DNA of 64,000 nt from CAXXOK01 sp963674895 (GCA_963674895.2 CAXXCY010000002.1:682001-746000); one strand, 5' to 3'. Numbered from the stretch's first letter, positions 1 through 9,250 are shown. Program-made: numbers and translations. Notes: generated by a model from the letters alone, not told the origin.

Positions 1-1
1 C

Positions 2-253
2 GGCGGGGAAACGGAGCTGACGATCACCCCCGGCCAGGCGGCGGAAATCCATCGGATGCTCGCGCCGCTTCCACCTTCCGACGCGCGGGAAAGGCTGGCC
101 GGCGCAGCGCGGGCCGCCTGCGAACGGCTGTCGCTTTCCGACGATAAGGCGGTATCCTATCTGTCGCGGGCGGCCCGGGCGCTCTATCCGCGAATCGCGG
201 TGTCGCCGCAAAGCGCGGCGGGGGTCTTTTCCGCCTGCCGGGGGACCGTTTAG
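2..253 (+). CDS. C-terminal fragment of an unrecognised protein (5' end outside window)
   Basis: An open frame enters from the left edge (first full codon at base 2) and stops with TAG at 251-253. The 83 visible residues are Ala/Arg-rich and helical-looking, with no motif I recognise. An in-frame ATG at 56 exists, but the reading frame is open to the edge and the codon usage is uniform, so this is more likely the end of a longer protein. A short hairpin with a T-rich flank at about 277-292 follows and could end its transcript. Function unknown. Confidence 0.5.
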   Translation, partial: GGETELTITPGQAAEIHRMLAPLPPSDARERLAGAARAACERLSLSDDKAVSYLSRAARALYPRIAVSPQSAAGVFSACRGTV

Positions 254-359
254 CAACCCTATGCGCATGCGGAAATCCGTCGGATTTTTACTTTCCTGAA
301 TCCATCGGAACCGATGCCGGAAAAAATGGGGTGCGAAACCGGAGAACCCGTATACGGCA

Positions 360-388
360 TTGACTTTCGCATGCTGTTTCGCTACAAT
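360..388 (+). promoter_or_regulatory. Probable sigma-A promoter for the aspartate kinase gene
   Basis: TTGACT at 360-365 and TACAAT at 383-388 are separated by 17 bases. They lie about 30 bases upstream of the lysC start, with an AAGGAGG ribosome-binding site between. No lysine riboswitch-like structure is visible in the 165-base gap before the gene. Confidence 0.6.
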
Positions 389-418
389 ATCTCTTTGTGA
401 AGGCAAGGAGGATACGAC

Positions 419-1735
419 ATGGGCAAGATCGTTGCAAAGTTCGGCGGCAGCTCGCTTTCCGACGCGGGCCAGTTTCGGAAGGTGCGGGATATCCTTAAAA
501 TGGATACGCGCCGCGTGTACGTCGTGCCCAGCGCGCCCGGGAAACGGCATGCCGGGGACGACAAGGTCACCGATCTGCTCTATGCCGCGCACGGCATGCA
601 CTGCTCCGGCGGGGACTGCCGGGATATTTTCGGCCGCATCCGGCAGCGCTATCAGACCATTGCCGACGACCTTCAAATCGATATCGACCTGAACGCGGAG
701 TTCGAGCGCATCCAGCAGGATCTGATCAACGGCCGGACCTGCGATTACTGCGCCAGCCGCGGCGAGTATTTGAACGGGCTCTTGCTCAGCAAATACCTGG
801 GCTTCCGCTTTATCGACCCCAAGGATACGATTTTTTTCCAACCCAACGGGATGCTTGATTCCGAGCGAACCAACCAGGTGCTGGGCGAAGCGCTGCGCGC
901 CGTTGACAACGCGGTCATCCCCGGGTTTTACGGCTCGATGCCGGACGGCTCCATCCGCACCTTTTCCCGCGGCGGGAGCGATATTACGGGAGCGATCGTC
1001 GCGCGTGCGGCGGACGCCGAATGCTATGAAAACTGGACGGACGTTTCAGGCTTCCTGATGGCGGACCCCCGCATCGTGCCCGACGCGCAGGTGATTCATT
1101 CCATCACCTACCAGGAGCTTCGCGAACTCGCCTACATGGGCGCGACCGTGCTGCACGAGGAAAGCGTGTTTCCCGTCCAGCGCGCGGGCATACCCACCAA
1201 CATCCGCAACACCAACGAGCCTACCCACATCGGCACGATGATCACCCATATGCCGCAGGCCCGGCAAAGCGAGCACGTGATCACGGGCATAGCCGGGCGC
1301 ACAGGCTTTTCCGTCATCTCGGTGGAAAAGGCGATGATGAATATCGAGCGCGGTTTCGGCCGCAAGGTACTGCAGGCGATCGAGGACGCGGGGCTGAACT
1401 TTGAGCATCTGCCCACCGGCATCGATTCGCTGTGCGTGGTGCTGGAAACCATGCAGCTGGAACCCGTGAGGGATCAGGTCAAATCCCGCATCATGGAGCT
1501 CGCCAATCCCGACTATCTCCAGATTCAAGATGGCCTGGGGCTGATTACGACCGTTGGGCGCGGCATGGTGCACAACCCCGGCACGGCGGCGAGGCTGTTC
1601 GGCGCGCTGAGCCGGGCGAAGGTGAACGTGCGCATGATCGACCAGGGCTCGGGCGAATTGAGCATTCTGGTCGGCGTGGATTCCAGCGATTTCCGGACCG
1701 CGATACGGGCGATTTACCAGGAGTTCGTGAGTTAG
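419..1735 (+). CDS. lysC: Aspartate kinase
   Basis: Phosphorylates L-aspartate to aspartyl-4-phosphate, the first step to lysine, threonine, methionine and diaminopimelate. The 438-residue protein opens with the family signature KFGGSSL (residues 7-13). The amino-acid kinase fold occupies about residues 1-280. Two ACT regulatory domains follow, including the block GLITTVGRGM and the SILVGVD segment near the end. Length is typical for a monofunctional enzyme. The ATG at 419 is preceded by AAGGAGG at good spacing. ACT domains imply feedback control by a pathway amino acid, but which one cannot be read from the sequence. A membrane protein gene follows after 24 bases, probably on the same transcript. 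Confidence 0.95.
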   Translation: MGKIVAKFGGSSLSDAGQFRKVRDILKMDTRRVYVVPSAPGKRHAGDDKVTDLLYAAHGMHCSGGDCRDIFGRIRQRYQTIADDLQIDIDLNAEFERIQQDLINGRTCDYCASRGEYLNGLLLSKYLGFRFIDPKDTIFFQPNGMLDSERTNQVLGEALRAVDNAVIPGFYGSMPDGSIRTFSRGGSDITGAIVARAADAECYENWTDVSGFLMADPRIVPDAQVIHSITYQELRELAYMGATVLHEESVFPVQRAGIPTNIRNTNEPTHIGTMITHMPQARQSEHVITGIAGRTGFSVISVEKAMMNIERGFGRKVLQAIEDAGLNFEHLPTGIDSLCVVLETMQLEPVRDQVKSRIMELANPDYLQIQDGLGLITTVGRGMVHNPGTAARLFGALSRAKVNVRMIDQGSGELSILVGVDSSDFRTAIRAIYQEFVS

Positions 1736-1759
1736 GCAAACGATCGCAGGAGGCACACA

Positions 1760-3346
1760 ATGCATTGGATACCCCATCGGCCGTGGCAGTCCAAACCGCA
1801 GAAGATTTGGTTTTGGGGCTGTGCGGCGTGCCTGTCCGTCTATGTGTCCGCTGCGCTGTACCTGTGCCGCAGCGGCTTATTTGTGTCCTCCGCGCAGACG
1901 GCAATCGCCTTAGCGGTCTTTGCCGTTATCGCGGCCGCTGTGTTTTTTTTGCTGCTGTTGCTGACCGCGCGCCCGCTGCCGCTTCGGGCGGCCGCAAAGC
2001 GCAGGAAGCTTGACTGGAGGGTTTTCCTCGCCGCGTCCGGAGTAGGCCTGGTCATCCTCGGCGTCTTCACGGCGGCGGATTACCCCGGCGCGGTTTCGGT
2101 TGACAGCGCCGTGCAGTGGACGCAGGCCGCCACCAACACCTACTCCAACTGGCATCCCGTGTTCCATACGCTGCTATTGAGGCTCGGATACCTGCTCCGC
2201 CCGAACTACGGCTTCGTGGTCGCGCTGCAGTGCGGGCTGTTCAGCCTCGCGGCGGGCTACCTGATTGCGGTGCTGCATTCCTGGGGAATCAAGGCGTGGA
2301 TTTTGCTTCCCCTGCAGGCGCTCATCACGCTATCTCCGATCGTGGGCAACACTATGATGTACCTGTGGAAGGACAACGCGATGACTATCGGCGCAACGCT
2401 GCTTCTGGCGCAGGCCGCAAACATCTACCTGAGCAGGGGGCGATGGCTGCGCAGGCTTTTGAACGCCGCCGCCTTCGGGCTCATGCTGGCGTTCACCACG
2501 ATGGTGCGGCACAACGCGGTCCTATTCACGCTGCCGCTGCTGCTTGCCGTCCTGCTGTGTTATCGCGGGCAGTTCAAATCGATGCTGGCGTCGGCCGCCG
2601 TTTTCGCCGCGTGCCTGGCTCTGGTATGGGGGCCTTTGTATCAGTCACTGCATGTCACCTACCCCAACAACGCGCTGGAGGAATCGATCGGCGTCCCGAT
2701 GACGGTGATCTCCGACGTGCGTAAGCTCAACCCCGACGCGCTGGACGGGGAGACCCGGACGTTTACCGATGCGATGGCCGGGGAAAGCGGCTGGGAAAGC
2801 TACCAGCTGCACGATTACAACTCCATCAAGTTCGGCGGGACGCGCGAGGCGGTCGCGCGCGCGTCTATGGCGGATATCCTGCGCATGGCCGCGAGCGCCG
2901 CTCGCCGCGATCCGCGCACGGCCTTCCTCGCCGTATGCGGCGTAACCGATCTGGTATGGGGGGTTGCGGACGAGGGAGACGCGCTGATCTACGTGCGCAA
3001 CTCGCACGACCTGCCGGGCGTTCCCGTGCTGGACCGGACCATGAACCGCATCGGCAGGGCGGTCAAAACCGTGATCACAGAACCGTTTCAGGTGTTCCCC
3101 CTGCGCTGGTATTTCGGGAATATCGGCGTATCCTTCCTGCTGACGCTCGTCGCGGCGCTTTGGGCGGTTCGCCGAAACGGCACGGCCGCGCTGGTGTTAG
3201 TCCTGCCTGTGCTTTTGTATAACCTCGGCACGATGGCCGTCCTCTGCGGGAAGGACGCACGGTTTTTCGCGTTCAGCCCGCTCTATTGTACCCTGCTGCT
3301 GCTGGTGCTCCTCCGACCGACGACGGATTCCCAAGAGGTGCTTTGA
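1760..3346 (+). CDS. Polytopic membrane protein, DUF6020/GT-C-like
   Basis: A 528-residue protein with about ten hydrophobic segments spread over its length and a large extracytoplasmic stretch at roughly residues 310-440. The N-terminal region contains DYPGAVSVDSAVQW followed by a WHPVFHTLLLRL block. I associate this pattern (acidic residue after the first membrane segment, then WHP) with the DUF6020 family, which resembles GT-C glycosyltransferases that use lipid-linked sugars. Enzymatic activity is inference only. The stop codon overlaps the start of the next gene by one base (TGATG), so the two are probably translationally coupled. Confidence 0.6.
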   Translation: MHWIPHRPWQSKPQKIWFWGCAACLSVYVSAALYLCRSGLFVSSAQTAIALAVFAVIAAAVFFLLLLLTARPLPLRAAAKRRKLDWRVFLAASGVGLVILGVFTAADYPGAVSVDSAVQWTQAATNTYSNWHPVFHTLLLRLGYLLRPNYGFVVALQCGLFSLAAGYLIAVLHSWGIKAWILLPLQALITLSPIVGNTMMYLWKDNAMTIGATLLLAQAANIYLSRGRWLRRLLNAAAFGLMLAFTTMVRHNAVLFTLPLLLAVLLCYRGQFKSMLASAAVFAACLALVWGPLYQSLHVTYPNNALEESIGVPMTVISDVRKLNPDALDGETRTFTDAMAGESGWESYQLHDYNSIKFGGTREAVARASMADILRMAASAARRDPRTAFLAVCGVTDLVWGVADEGDALIYVRNSHDLPGVPVLDRTMNRIGRAVKTVITEPFQVFPLRWYFGNIGVSFLLTLVAALWAVRRNGTAALVLVLPVLLYNLGTMAVLCGKDARFFAFSPLYCTLLLLVLLRPTTDSQEVL

Positions 3347-4116
3347 TGCCGTTGACTGCAAGTATGTTCTGGATTGTCTGCCCGCTTGCCGCACTGGCGG
3401 GCTTTATTGATTCCATCGCCGGCGGCGGCGGGATCATCTCGCTGCCGGCGTATTATCTGGCGGGACTGCCGCCCGCGCTCGCGGCGGGCACCAACAAGCT
3501 GTCCGCCATGATGGGCGCGGCCACGGCGACCGTGAATTACATGAAGGCGGGGAAGATCGTGCTGCGCGTCGGCATCCCCGCGGTGGTCGGCGCGCTGATC
3601 TGCAGCACCCTGGGCGCGCTTACACTCACCGCGCTGCCGCAGGACACGGCGCGCATCCTGGTGCTTTGCTGCATACCCGTCGCGGCTGTGTTCACCCTGC
3701 GCAGGCCCAAGGTGCGGGAGCACCGTATGCTTTCGGAAACAGCGAAGCTATGGCTTGCGTTTTTAATCGGCTGCGTGATCGGGTTTTATGACGGGCTGGT
3801 CGGCCCGGGAACGGGCACGTTTCTTATCCTTTTGTTTCTCTACGCGTTTCAAATGGAAGCGGTGAACGCGGGCGGCACGGCGAAGCTCGTTAACCTCGCC
3901 AGCAATTTCGCTGCGTTTGTAAGCCTCATTCTCACAGGAAACGTGCTGTTCTGGCTGGGCGTTCCGGCGGGCCTGTGCGCGATGCTCGGCGCGTTTCTGG
4001 GCAGCCGGCTGACCATTAAAAAAGGCGCCGGCATCATCCGCGGGATGATGCTGGCGGCGCTTGCGCTGATGCTTGTGAAAATCCTGTATGATTTTGTGTT
4101 TCCTGCGGTATCTTAG
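3346..4116 (+). CDS. TSUP (TauE/SafE) family membrane transporter
   Basis: A 256-residue integral membrane protein with about eight hydrophobic segments. Glycine-rich motifs are typical of the TauE/SafE family: FIDSIAGGGGIISLPA near the N-terminus and FYDGLVGPGTGTF in the second half, reflecting the internal duplication of the family. Family members export or import sulfite, sulfoacetate or other organosulfur anions; the substrate here is unknown. The frame extends upstream to 3286, but I chose the ATG at 3346: it overlaps the previous stop and is preceded by AAGAGGTG, and the protein then begins at the first membrane segment. Confidence 0.85.
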   Translation: MPLTASMFWIVCPLAALAGFIDSIAGGGGIISLPAYYLAGLPPALAAGTNKLSAMMGAATATVNYMKAGKIVLRVGIPAVVGALICSTLGALTLTALPQDTARILVLCCIPVAAVFTLRRPKVREHRMLSETAKLWLAFLIGCVIGFYDGLVGPGTGTFLILLFLYAFQMEAVNAGGTAKLVNLASNFAAFVSLILTGNVLFWLGVPAGLCAMLGAFLGSRLTIKKGAGIIRGMMLAALALMLVKILYDFVFPAVS

Positions 4117-4396
4117 CGCTGTTCATACCGATATAGACGAACAAATATAGACGAACCACGATTTCCCATCCTTCGTTTTCTGTGTTATGCTGTGGATGAA
4201 GGATTTTGTTTGTTTTTTGTCGCAGCTTTTCCGTTCGCTGTCTGTAACCCTGCATGATCTTTGTTCCTTTTGAGATCGGATTCAAAGGAAAACCCTGTGA
4301 AGATAGAGCAAGTGCACAGCGCAAACCGTGTGCGTATAGTGGGCTGATGTTTTCTGTGCAAAGACCCGTGATGGAACTATGAAAGGAGCTGGCAGA

Positions 4397-5650
4397 TTGG
4401 AACAGAAAACCGAAATCAACGTGGGAATTGGATTCGTAACAGGACGGAAGAGCTTCCAGAGAGTGCTGAAAACCAATATCTATAATTGGCATGAAAGCGG
4501 ACTGACGAAAAAGGAACATATCCGCTTGAATCTGTTGGCCGCATATGATTTGAAGTATTCGAACACACATACGGGCGACTATACCAACGTCAGCAGGCAT
4601 CTGCTGAATCTGATTGATGAAACGTATTTTATCGGAAGATCGGCAATCCATAAGGAAATCGAGAATTTGATATGGGCAGGCGTTGTAAACAAGGAGGAAG
4701 CCCGGTTGATTTTCGGGCGGGGATACGCCGCAAAGCGCAACATTGTGCTCTATACCGCGCTGAAAAATAAAATGGACTATCTTGTTTTTCTCGATGACGA
4801 CGAGTACCCCTTGGCGGTGACCCACACCCGTACCTCCGCCATATGGGGAGGGCAGCACGTACTTGCAACCCATTTACTGAATATCGGGCAGGCGGATATA
4901 ACAAACGGACACCACTGCGGGTATGTTTCGCCTATACCGTATATCCCATTTAACGACATTTTAACGGAAACAGACTTTCGTTTGTTCATCGAGGCCATCA
5001 GCAACGATATCGTCAACTGGGACACAGTGCGATCTGTGATGAATAATGGAGGGGTTACCTATGCCGATACAAACATATTGACCGGCAATCAGGTGCAAGA
5101 AGTACAGGAAATCAACCACGCGAAGTTTATATCGGGCGCAAACCTGTGCATTAACCTCACCAGGCTTGAGAGAATCAGCCCGTTTTATAATCCGCCCGGC
5201 GCGCGGGGCGAAGATACGTTTTTAAGCACGTGCTTGAGCCAGCGAAAGGTTTTACGGGTTCCCTGCTATACGTTCCATGACGGTTTCTCCACCTATAACC
5301 ATCTGATGGACGGCGTTCTTCCGATCAACCTGAAGTATATTCAGGCGGATTCGGAGGCGATCACAACGCGTTTTTACCAGGCGTGTATCGGCTGGATACG
5401 CTACAAGCCGCTGCTTGAGTACATTACAAAACGGGAACACTATGAGGAAACGGTCCATAAGATGCGTAACAGTCTTGTGGCCACGCTTCCGAAAATCTGC
5501 GCTTATTTTGAACGTGACGATTTCATGAATGTCTTGAAAGAACTGGAGCGCTACGACAGAAGCGTAAAAAAGCACTTCCAGGAATATTTGGATTCGCAAA
5601 CGATATGGGCCAGAATTTGCCAATACCTTGCAAGCAACCGGGCAAAGTGA
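4397..5650 (+). CDS. Putative GT-A-type glycosyltransferase on an AT-rich patch
   Basis: About 417 residues. The central segment DYLVFLDDDEYP looks like the DXD metal/nucleotide-sugar site that ends the nucleotide-binding half of GT-A glycosyltransferases. A later GARGEDTFLS resembles the acidic acceptor/catalytic region of such enzymes. No membrane segment is visible. An ATG exists at 4379, but AAAGGAG at 4382-4388 lies downstream of it and 8 bases before an in-frame TTG at 4397, so I take TTG as the start. Base composition is clearly more AT-rich than the neighbours and codon use is different, as is the 260-base upstream gap, which contains a short direct repeat (ATATAGACGAAC at about 4129-4155). 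This suggests acquisition by transfer. Acceptor unknown. Confidence 0.6.
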   Translation: MEQKTEINVGIGFVTGRKSFQRVLKTNIYNWHESGLTKKEHIRLNLLAAYDLKYSNTHTGDYTNVSRHLLNLIDETYFIGRSAIHKEIENLIWAGVVNKEEARLIFGRGYAAKRNIVLYTALKNKMDYLVFLDDDEYPLAVTHTRTSAIWGGQHVLATHLLNIGQADITNGHHCGYVSPIPYIPFNDILTETDFRLFIEAISNDIVNWDTVRSVMNNGGVTYADTNILTGNQVQEVQEINHAKFISGANLCINLTRLERISPFYNPPGARGEDTFLSTCLSQRKVLRVPCYTFHDGFSTYNHLMDGVLPINLKYIQADSEAITTRFYQACIGWIRYKPLLEYITKREHYEETVHKMRNSLVATLPKICAYFERDDFMNVLKELERYDRSVKKHFQEYLDSQTIWARICQYLASNRAK

Positions 5651-5789
5651 CATGGAACAAAGATCTCCCCAATTATGGGCGCAGTAAAATATGTAAGCAT
5701 ATACTTTGAACCTTGCTAAAATACCGCCGGATATGGTAGCATAAACCGAACGCATATACCATCTTGGCGTGGTGAAAGAGGCGATGGCA

Positions 5790-6173
5790 ATGAATGAGAA
5801 ACAGCATGAAATCATGCTGAACATGCCCGCGGACCAGGAGTTTGTGCTCCTGGCGCGGATGGCGCTGTGCGGCCTGGGAATGATCGGCGGGCTGGACGTC
5901 GGGCTGATCGACGACGTGCGGGCGGCTGCGGACGAGTGCTGCGACTGCCTGACGCACCAGTCCAAAAAAGCCGCGCGGATCGAGATGAAGGCTTGGCTTA
6001 CCGGCGAGCGCATGCATTGCTGTTTTAAAGCGGTCCGCACCGATGAAACGCAGGACGGCGAACCGAGTGATTTTGAAGTCAGCCGCTGCGTGCTGGAAAC
6101 CCTGATGCCGGACGTTACGCTGGAGAAGGACGTGTGCGGCGTGGGGACGATCGGCTTTTCACTTCCGCTGTAA
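5790..6173 (+). CDS. RsbW/SpoIIAB-like anti-sigma factor (degenerate HATPase)
   Basis: A 127-residue protein with the layout of a small GHKL-type anti-sigma kinase. DDVRAAADECCDCL occupies the position of the N-box helix, and a C-terminal GVGTIGFSL strand closes the fold. The usual Asn of the N-box appears to be Asp and no clear DxGxG box is visible, so ATP binding or kinase activity is doubtful. Start: frames open at GTG 5769, ATG 5784 and ATG 5790. AAAGAGG at 5775-5781 favours 5790. It lies 11 bases upstream of a SigB/SigF-type sigma gene, which strongly suggests that sigma is its partner. No antagonist (RsbV/SpoIIAA-like) gene is adjacent. Confidence 0.65.
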   Translation: MNEKQHEIMLNMPADQEFVLLARMALCGLGMIGGLDVGLIDDVRAAADECCDCLTHQSKKAARIEMKAWLTGERMHCCFKAVRTDETQDGEPSDFEVSRCVLETLMPDVTLEKDVCGVGTIGFSLPL

Positions 6174-6184
6174 AGGGACAGATC

Positions 6185-6925
6185 ATGACGAACGACGAAC
6201 GGATGGGCGCGCTGTTTCAGGATTACGCCCAAACCCGTGCAATCCATATCCGGGATCAGCTGGTGGAAAGCTATCTTCCGCTGGCCAGGGCCGTGGCGCG
6301 CCGCTTTGAGGGCAGGGGCATCGAAACGGAAGACCTGCAGCAGGTGGCCAGCATGGCGCTGATCAAGGCGGTGGAGCGTTTTGACGTGAACCGCGGATTC
6401 CGGTTTGTGACCTATGCCGTGCCCACGATCGCGGGCGACGTGCGCAACTATATCCGCGATAAAACCGGCAGCCTGCGCATGCCGCGCGACATGCGCCAGA
6501 AGCTTTACCATATGCAGCAGGTGCGCGAGCAATTCGAGCTGGAAAACCTGCGGGAGCCCTCGGCCAGGGAGCTGGCCCAGGCGATGCAGATCTCGCCGGA
6601 CGAGCTGCTGATGCTTCTGGACATGCGCAAGCAGACCGACGTCGTATCGCTGGACGCGCCGGTCAGCGACGAGCACGCGGCTGAAATCGGCACGATGCTC
6701 GGCGTGGAGGACAGGGGATACGATCAGGTGGAAAGCGCCCAGTGGATGAGCTGGATCTTCTCCAAGGTGGATGAAAAGGAGCGCAAGCTCCTAAAGCTTC
6801 GTTACGGGGAGCGTCTGGGGCAGAGGGAAGTGGCCAAGCAGCTCGGCGTGTCCCAGATGCAGGTTTCCCGCATGGAGCGGCGCGTGCTTCAGCGCCTGCG
6901 CGCGATTGAAGAAAGCGGAGCATGA
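6185..6925 (+). CDS. SigB/SigF/SigG-family RNA polymerase sigma factor
   Basis: A 246-residue sigma-70 group 3 protein. Region 2 contains GIETEDLQQVASMALIKAVE and the core/-10 recognition block RFVTYAVPTIAGDVRNYIRD. Region 3 follows (LREPSARELAQAM). Region 4 ends with a helix-turn-helix (LGQREVAKQLGVSQMQVSRM). IRDKTGSLRMPRDMR after region 2 is closer in my reading to SigB-like than to SigF/SigG proteins, but the exact class is uncertain. The frame extends to 6134, overlapping the anti-sigma gene. The ATG at 6185 after AAAGGGA fits better. Linked to the anti-sigma gene upstream and to the adaptor and division genes downstream. Confidence 0.85.
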   Translation: MTNDERMGALFQDYAQTRAIHIRDQLVESYLPLARAVARRFEGRGIETEDLQQVASMALIKAVERFDVNRGFRFVTYAVPTIAGDVRNYIRDKTGSLRMPRDMRQKLYHMQQVREQFELENLREPSARELAQAMQISPDELLMLLDMRKQTDVVSLDAPVSDEHAAEIGTMLGVEDRGYDQVESAQWMSWIFSKVDEKERKLLKLRYGERLGQREVAKQLGVSQMQVSRMERRVLQRLRAIEESGA

Positions 6926-6955
6926 CGGAGATTTTGCACGGGGAGGAGGCGCGCG

Positions 6956-8437
6956 ATGCAAGGCAACGGCTACCATGATCCCTATTCCCCGGATCAATGG
7001 CCGCAGAATATGACGCCCGAACAGTATGCGCAGTGGCGGGCGGCGAACGGTTATCCGCCCCTGCAGCAGGGGCAGCCGCCGCTTAACCAGCCTCCGATGT
7101 CCAACGAGCAATGGGCGGCGATGCAGGCGGCCCAGCTTGGCATATCCCCGCAGGAACTGCTGGAGTGGCAGGCGATGCAGCAGGCGAAGGCCGAGCTTGC
7201 CAAGAAGATGGAACGCAAGCGCAGGCGCAGGGAAAGGCGCATGCGCCGCAGCCCCCTCGTGCGCATCCTGCAGGCGATGATGATCGTCGCGCTTCTGGGC
7301 GGCGTGGCGTGGATTGTATATTCAAGCCTCCAGGAGCCAAAGCCCACCACGGCCGTCGTGGAGACGGCGTCCCTTGGCACCACGCACACGGGGGACGCGA
7401 TCATCGTCCGGAACGAAGCCGTATACAACGACGAGGGCGTGCAGAATATCGAATACATCGCGCGGGAGGGCAGCCTCGTGCAGCGCGGCGACGTGGTGTG
7501 CTATGTGTTCTCCACGGGGTATTCCAGCAAGGAGCTCTCCACCCTGCAGGATTACCGCGACCAGATCAAGGATTACCAGCAGTCGCTTTTGCTGGGGGAA
7601 ACCGCCTACGACCCGAAGATGTCGCGGCTCAACGAGCAGGTCATCCAGCGCGGGCTGGAGGTGCGCACGCTGGTGCACGGGGCGCGCGGCAACCTGATCA
7701 ACCAGGAAACGATTCTGCAGGACGCCATCGACGAGCGGCAGGCCTACTTCCGCTCCAAGTATTCCTCCGACATGCGCCTGAGCCGCCTGTACGACGACGA
7801 GGAAACCCAGCAAAAGCGCATCGACAGCTGGATCAAGCAGCGCGCCGCCACGCAGGAGAGCATCATCTCGTTTTATACAGACGGATACGAATACGCGCTG
7901 ACGCCGGCCAAGTACCTCTCGTACACGCCGGCGGAGGTGCGGGCGATGTTCGGCGGTCAGAAGCCCGAGCAGGATATTGCCGAACGCGGCAAGACCGATA
8001 TCTACCGCCTGGTGCGCAAGGATAACTATGCCGTGCTGATGCTCATCAAGGACAGCGTATGGACGCCGGTGGAAGATTCGGTCTATAAGCTGAAGCTGGA
8101 GAACTTTTCCACCACCACCGTCAACGCCCAGGTCATCAGCTACACGCGCTCCAGCGGCGAGCTTCTGTTGCGGCTGGGGGTCGCCGGGGCCGTATCGCCG
8201 GTGCTGTACATGCGCACCTGCCAGGCGGAGCTCAGCGAGTATATGGACAGCCTCCTGGTGCCCAAGGCGGCCATTTACACCCAAAACGACCAAAAGGGCG
8301 TGGTGCGCGTGCAAAGCGACGGCTCGCTCGTGTTTATTCCCGTGACGATTATCTCCGAACAGTCCGGCGGCGTTTACGTCGCGCCCATCCAAACCGGGGC
8401 GCTGGTGTCCGGGCAGACCGTGCGGTTGTTCCATTAG
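6956..8437 (+). CDS. HlyD/RND-adaptor-like membrane fusion protein, single-pass
   Basis: 493 residues. The first ~95 are a Gln/Pro/Met-rich cytoplasmic tail ending in a strongly basic stretch (KRKRRRRERRMRRS region). One membrane segment follows at about 101-125, then an extracellular part. The extracellular part has a lipoyl-like start (GDAIIVRNEAVYND..), a helical hairpin region (about 190-285) and a beta-rich C-terminal half ending VYVAPIQTGALVSGQTV, typical of HlyD-type adaptors. A start at 6956 is supported by GGGGAGGAGG. Adaptors of this kind commonly lie upstream of the YggS-SepF genes in Clostridia, in my recollection. No transporter partner is encoded next to it, so the role may be structural or division-related. 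Confidence 0.65.
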   Translation: MQGNGYHDPYSPDQWPQNMTPEQYAQWRAANGYPPLQQGQPPLNQPPMSNEQWAAMQAAQLGISPQELLEWQAMQQAKAELAKKMERKRRRRERRMRRSPLVRILQAMMIVALLGGVAWIVYSSLQEPKPTTAVVETASLGTTHTGDAIIVRNEAVYNDEGVQNIEYIAREGSLVQRGDVVCYVFSTGYSSKELSTLQDYRDQIKDYQQSLLLGETAYDPKMSRLNEQVIQRGLEVRTLVHGARGNLINQETILQDAIDERQAYFRSKYSSDMRLSRLYDDEETQQKRIDSWIKQRAATQESIISFYTDGYEYALTPAKYLSYTPAEVRAMFGGQKPEQDIAERGKTDIYRLVRKDNYAVLMLIKDSVWTPVEDSVYKLKLENFSTTTVNAQVISYTRSSGELLLRLGVAGAVSPVLYMRTCQAELSEYMDSLLVPKAAIYTQNDQKGVVRVQSDGSLVFIPVTIISEQSGGVYVAPIQTGALVSGQTVRLFH

Positions 8438-8480
8438 AACCGGCGAAACGTTGGCCTGCAAGGCTTTCACGGAGGCGACC

Positions 8481-9194
8481 ATGGACCGATTTGCGGACTT
8501 ATCATCCATTCCATTACAAACCCTTGAACGAAATGTTAAGCAAGTGCTGTGCGACTTGCACAATAATTCATATCAAAATTTGGAGCCTGCTCGCCTTGTC
8601 GCGGTCACAAAGACCGTTTCAGCGCAGGTTATTAGTGCGCTCGGAACGCTCGGCATACAAGATATTGGGGAAAATCGCGTGCAGGTTGCGATGCCAAAAT
8701 TATTACAGATTAGTGACGCGTCGAATTTTCGGCTGCACTGGATCGGACGGTTGCAAACGAACAAAGTTAAAGATATAATAGAGAAAGTATGGCTGCTCCA
8801 TTCGCTGGACCGGATATCCCTGGCGCAGGAGGTGGAGCGCCGTGCGGCGCAGTGCGGGCGCGTGATACCCGCGCTGGTGCAGGTGAACATCGCGCAGGAG
8901 AGCCAGAAAACCGGGCTTTCCGAGAGCGAGGTACGGCCGTTCCTCCGGCAGATGAAGGATTTTCAGAACCTGAAGATCATCGGGCTGATGGCCATGATGC
9001 CGCTGACGGACGACGAGGAGTTGCTGGAACCCTGGTTCCGGGGTATGCGCACCCTGTTTGACCGGCTGCGCGGCGAGGCGATCGGGGGCGTGGAGATGCG
9101 GGAGCTCTCCATGGGCATGAGCCAGGATTACCGGATTGCCGCCCGGTGCGGCGCGACGATGGTCAGGGTCGGCTCGGCATTGTTTCGTTCATAA
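8481..9194 (+). CDS. YggS/YlmE family pyridoxal phosphate homeostasis protein
   Basis: About 237 residues in the alanine-racemase-like PLP-binding barrel fold. Seen: LVAVTKTVSAQVI with the PLP lysine, DIGENRVQ, LHWIGRLQTNKVK, VQVNIAQESQKTG, and the C-terminal phosphate-binding block LSMGMSQDYRIAARCGATMVRVGSALF. The family buffers PLP and affects amino-acid and keto-acid balance. The start is the ATG at 8481 with ACGGAGG before it; the frame is open further upstream to 8451 without a better site. Codon use in the first ~100 codons (8500-8790) is noticeably more AT-rich than in the rest, an unexplained mosaic. It is the first of the ylm genes before sepF. Confidence 0.9.
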   Translation: MDRFADLSSIPLQTLERNVKQVLCDLHNNSYQNLEPARLVAVTKTVSAQVISALGTLGIQDIGENRVQVAMPKLLQISDASNFRLHWIGRLQTNKVKDIIEKVWLLHSLDRISLAQEVERRAAQCGRVIPALVQVNIAQESQKTGLSESEVRPFLRQMKDFQNLKIIGLMAMMPLTDDEELLEPWFRGMRTLFDRLRGEAIGGVEMRELSMGMSQDYRIAARCGATMVRVGSALFRS

Positions 9195-9250
9195 AGTTTC
9201 ATGGATAGAAATCTCGGCCACGACGGTGGCACAGGGCGGGAGGAAAGCAG

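Noticed and set aside
5252..6676. Long minus-strand frames of 474 codons across the sigma region and others such as 45925-48234
   Set aside because: Antisense shadows of GC-rich genes with third-position bias; no start signals or family motifs.
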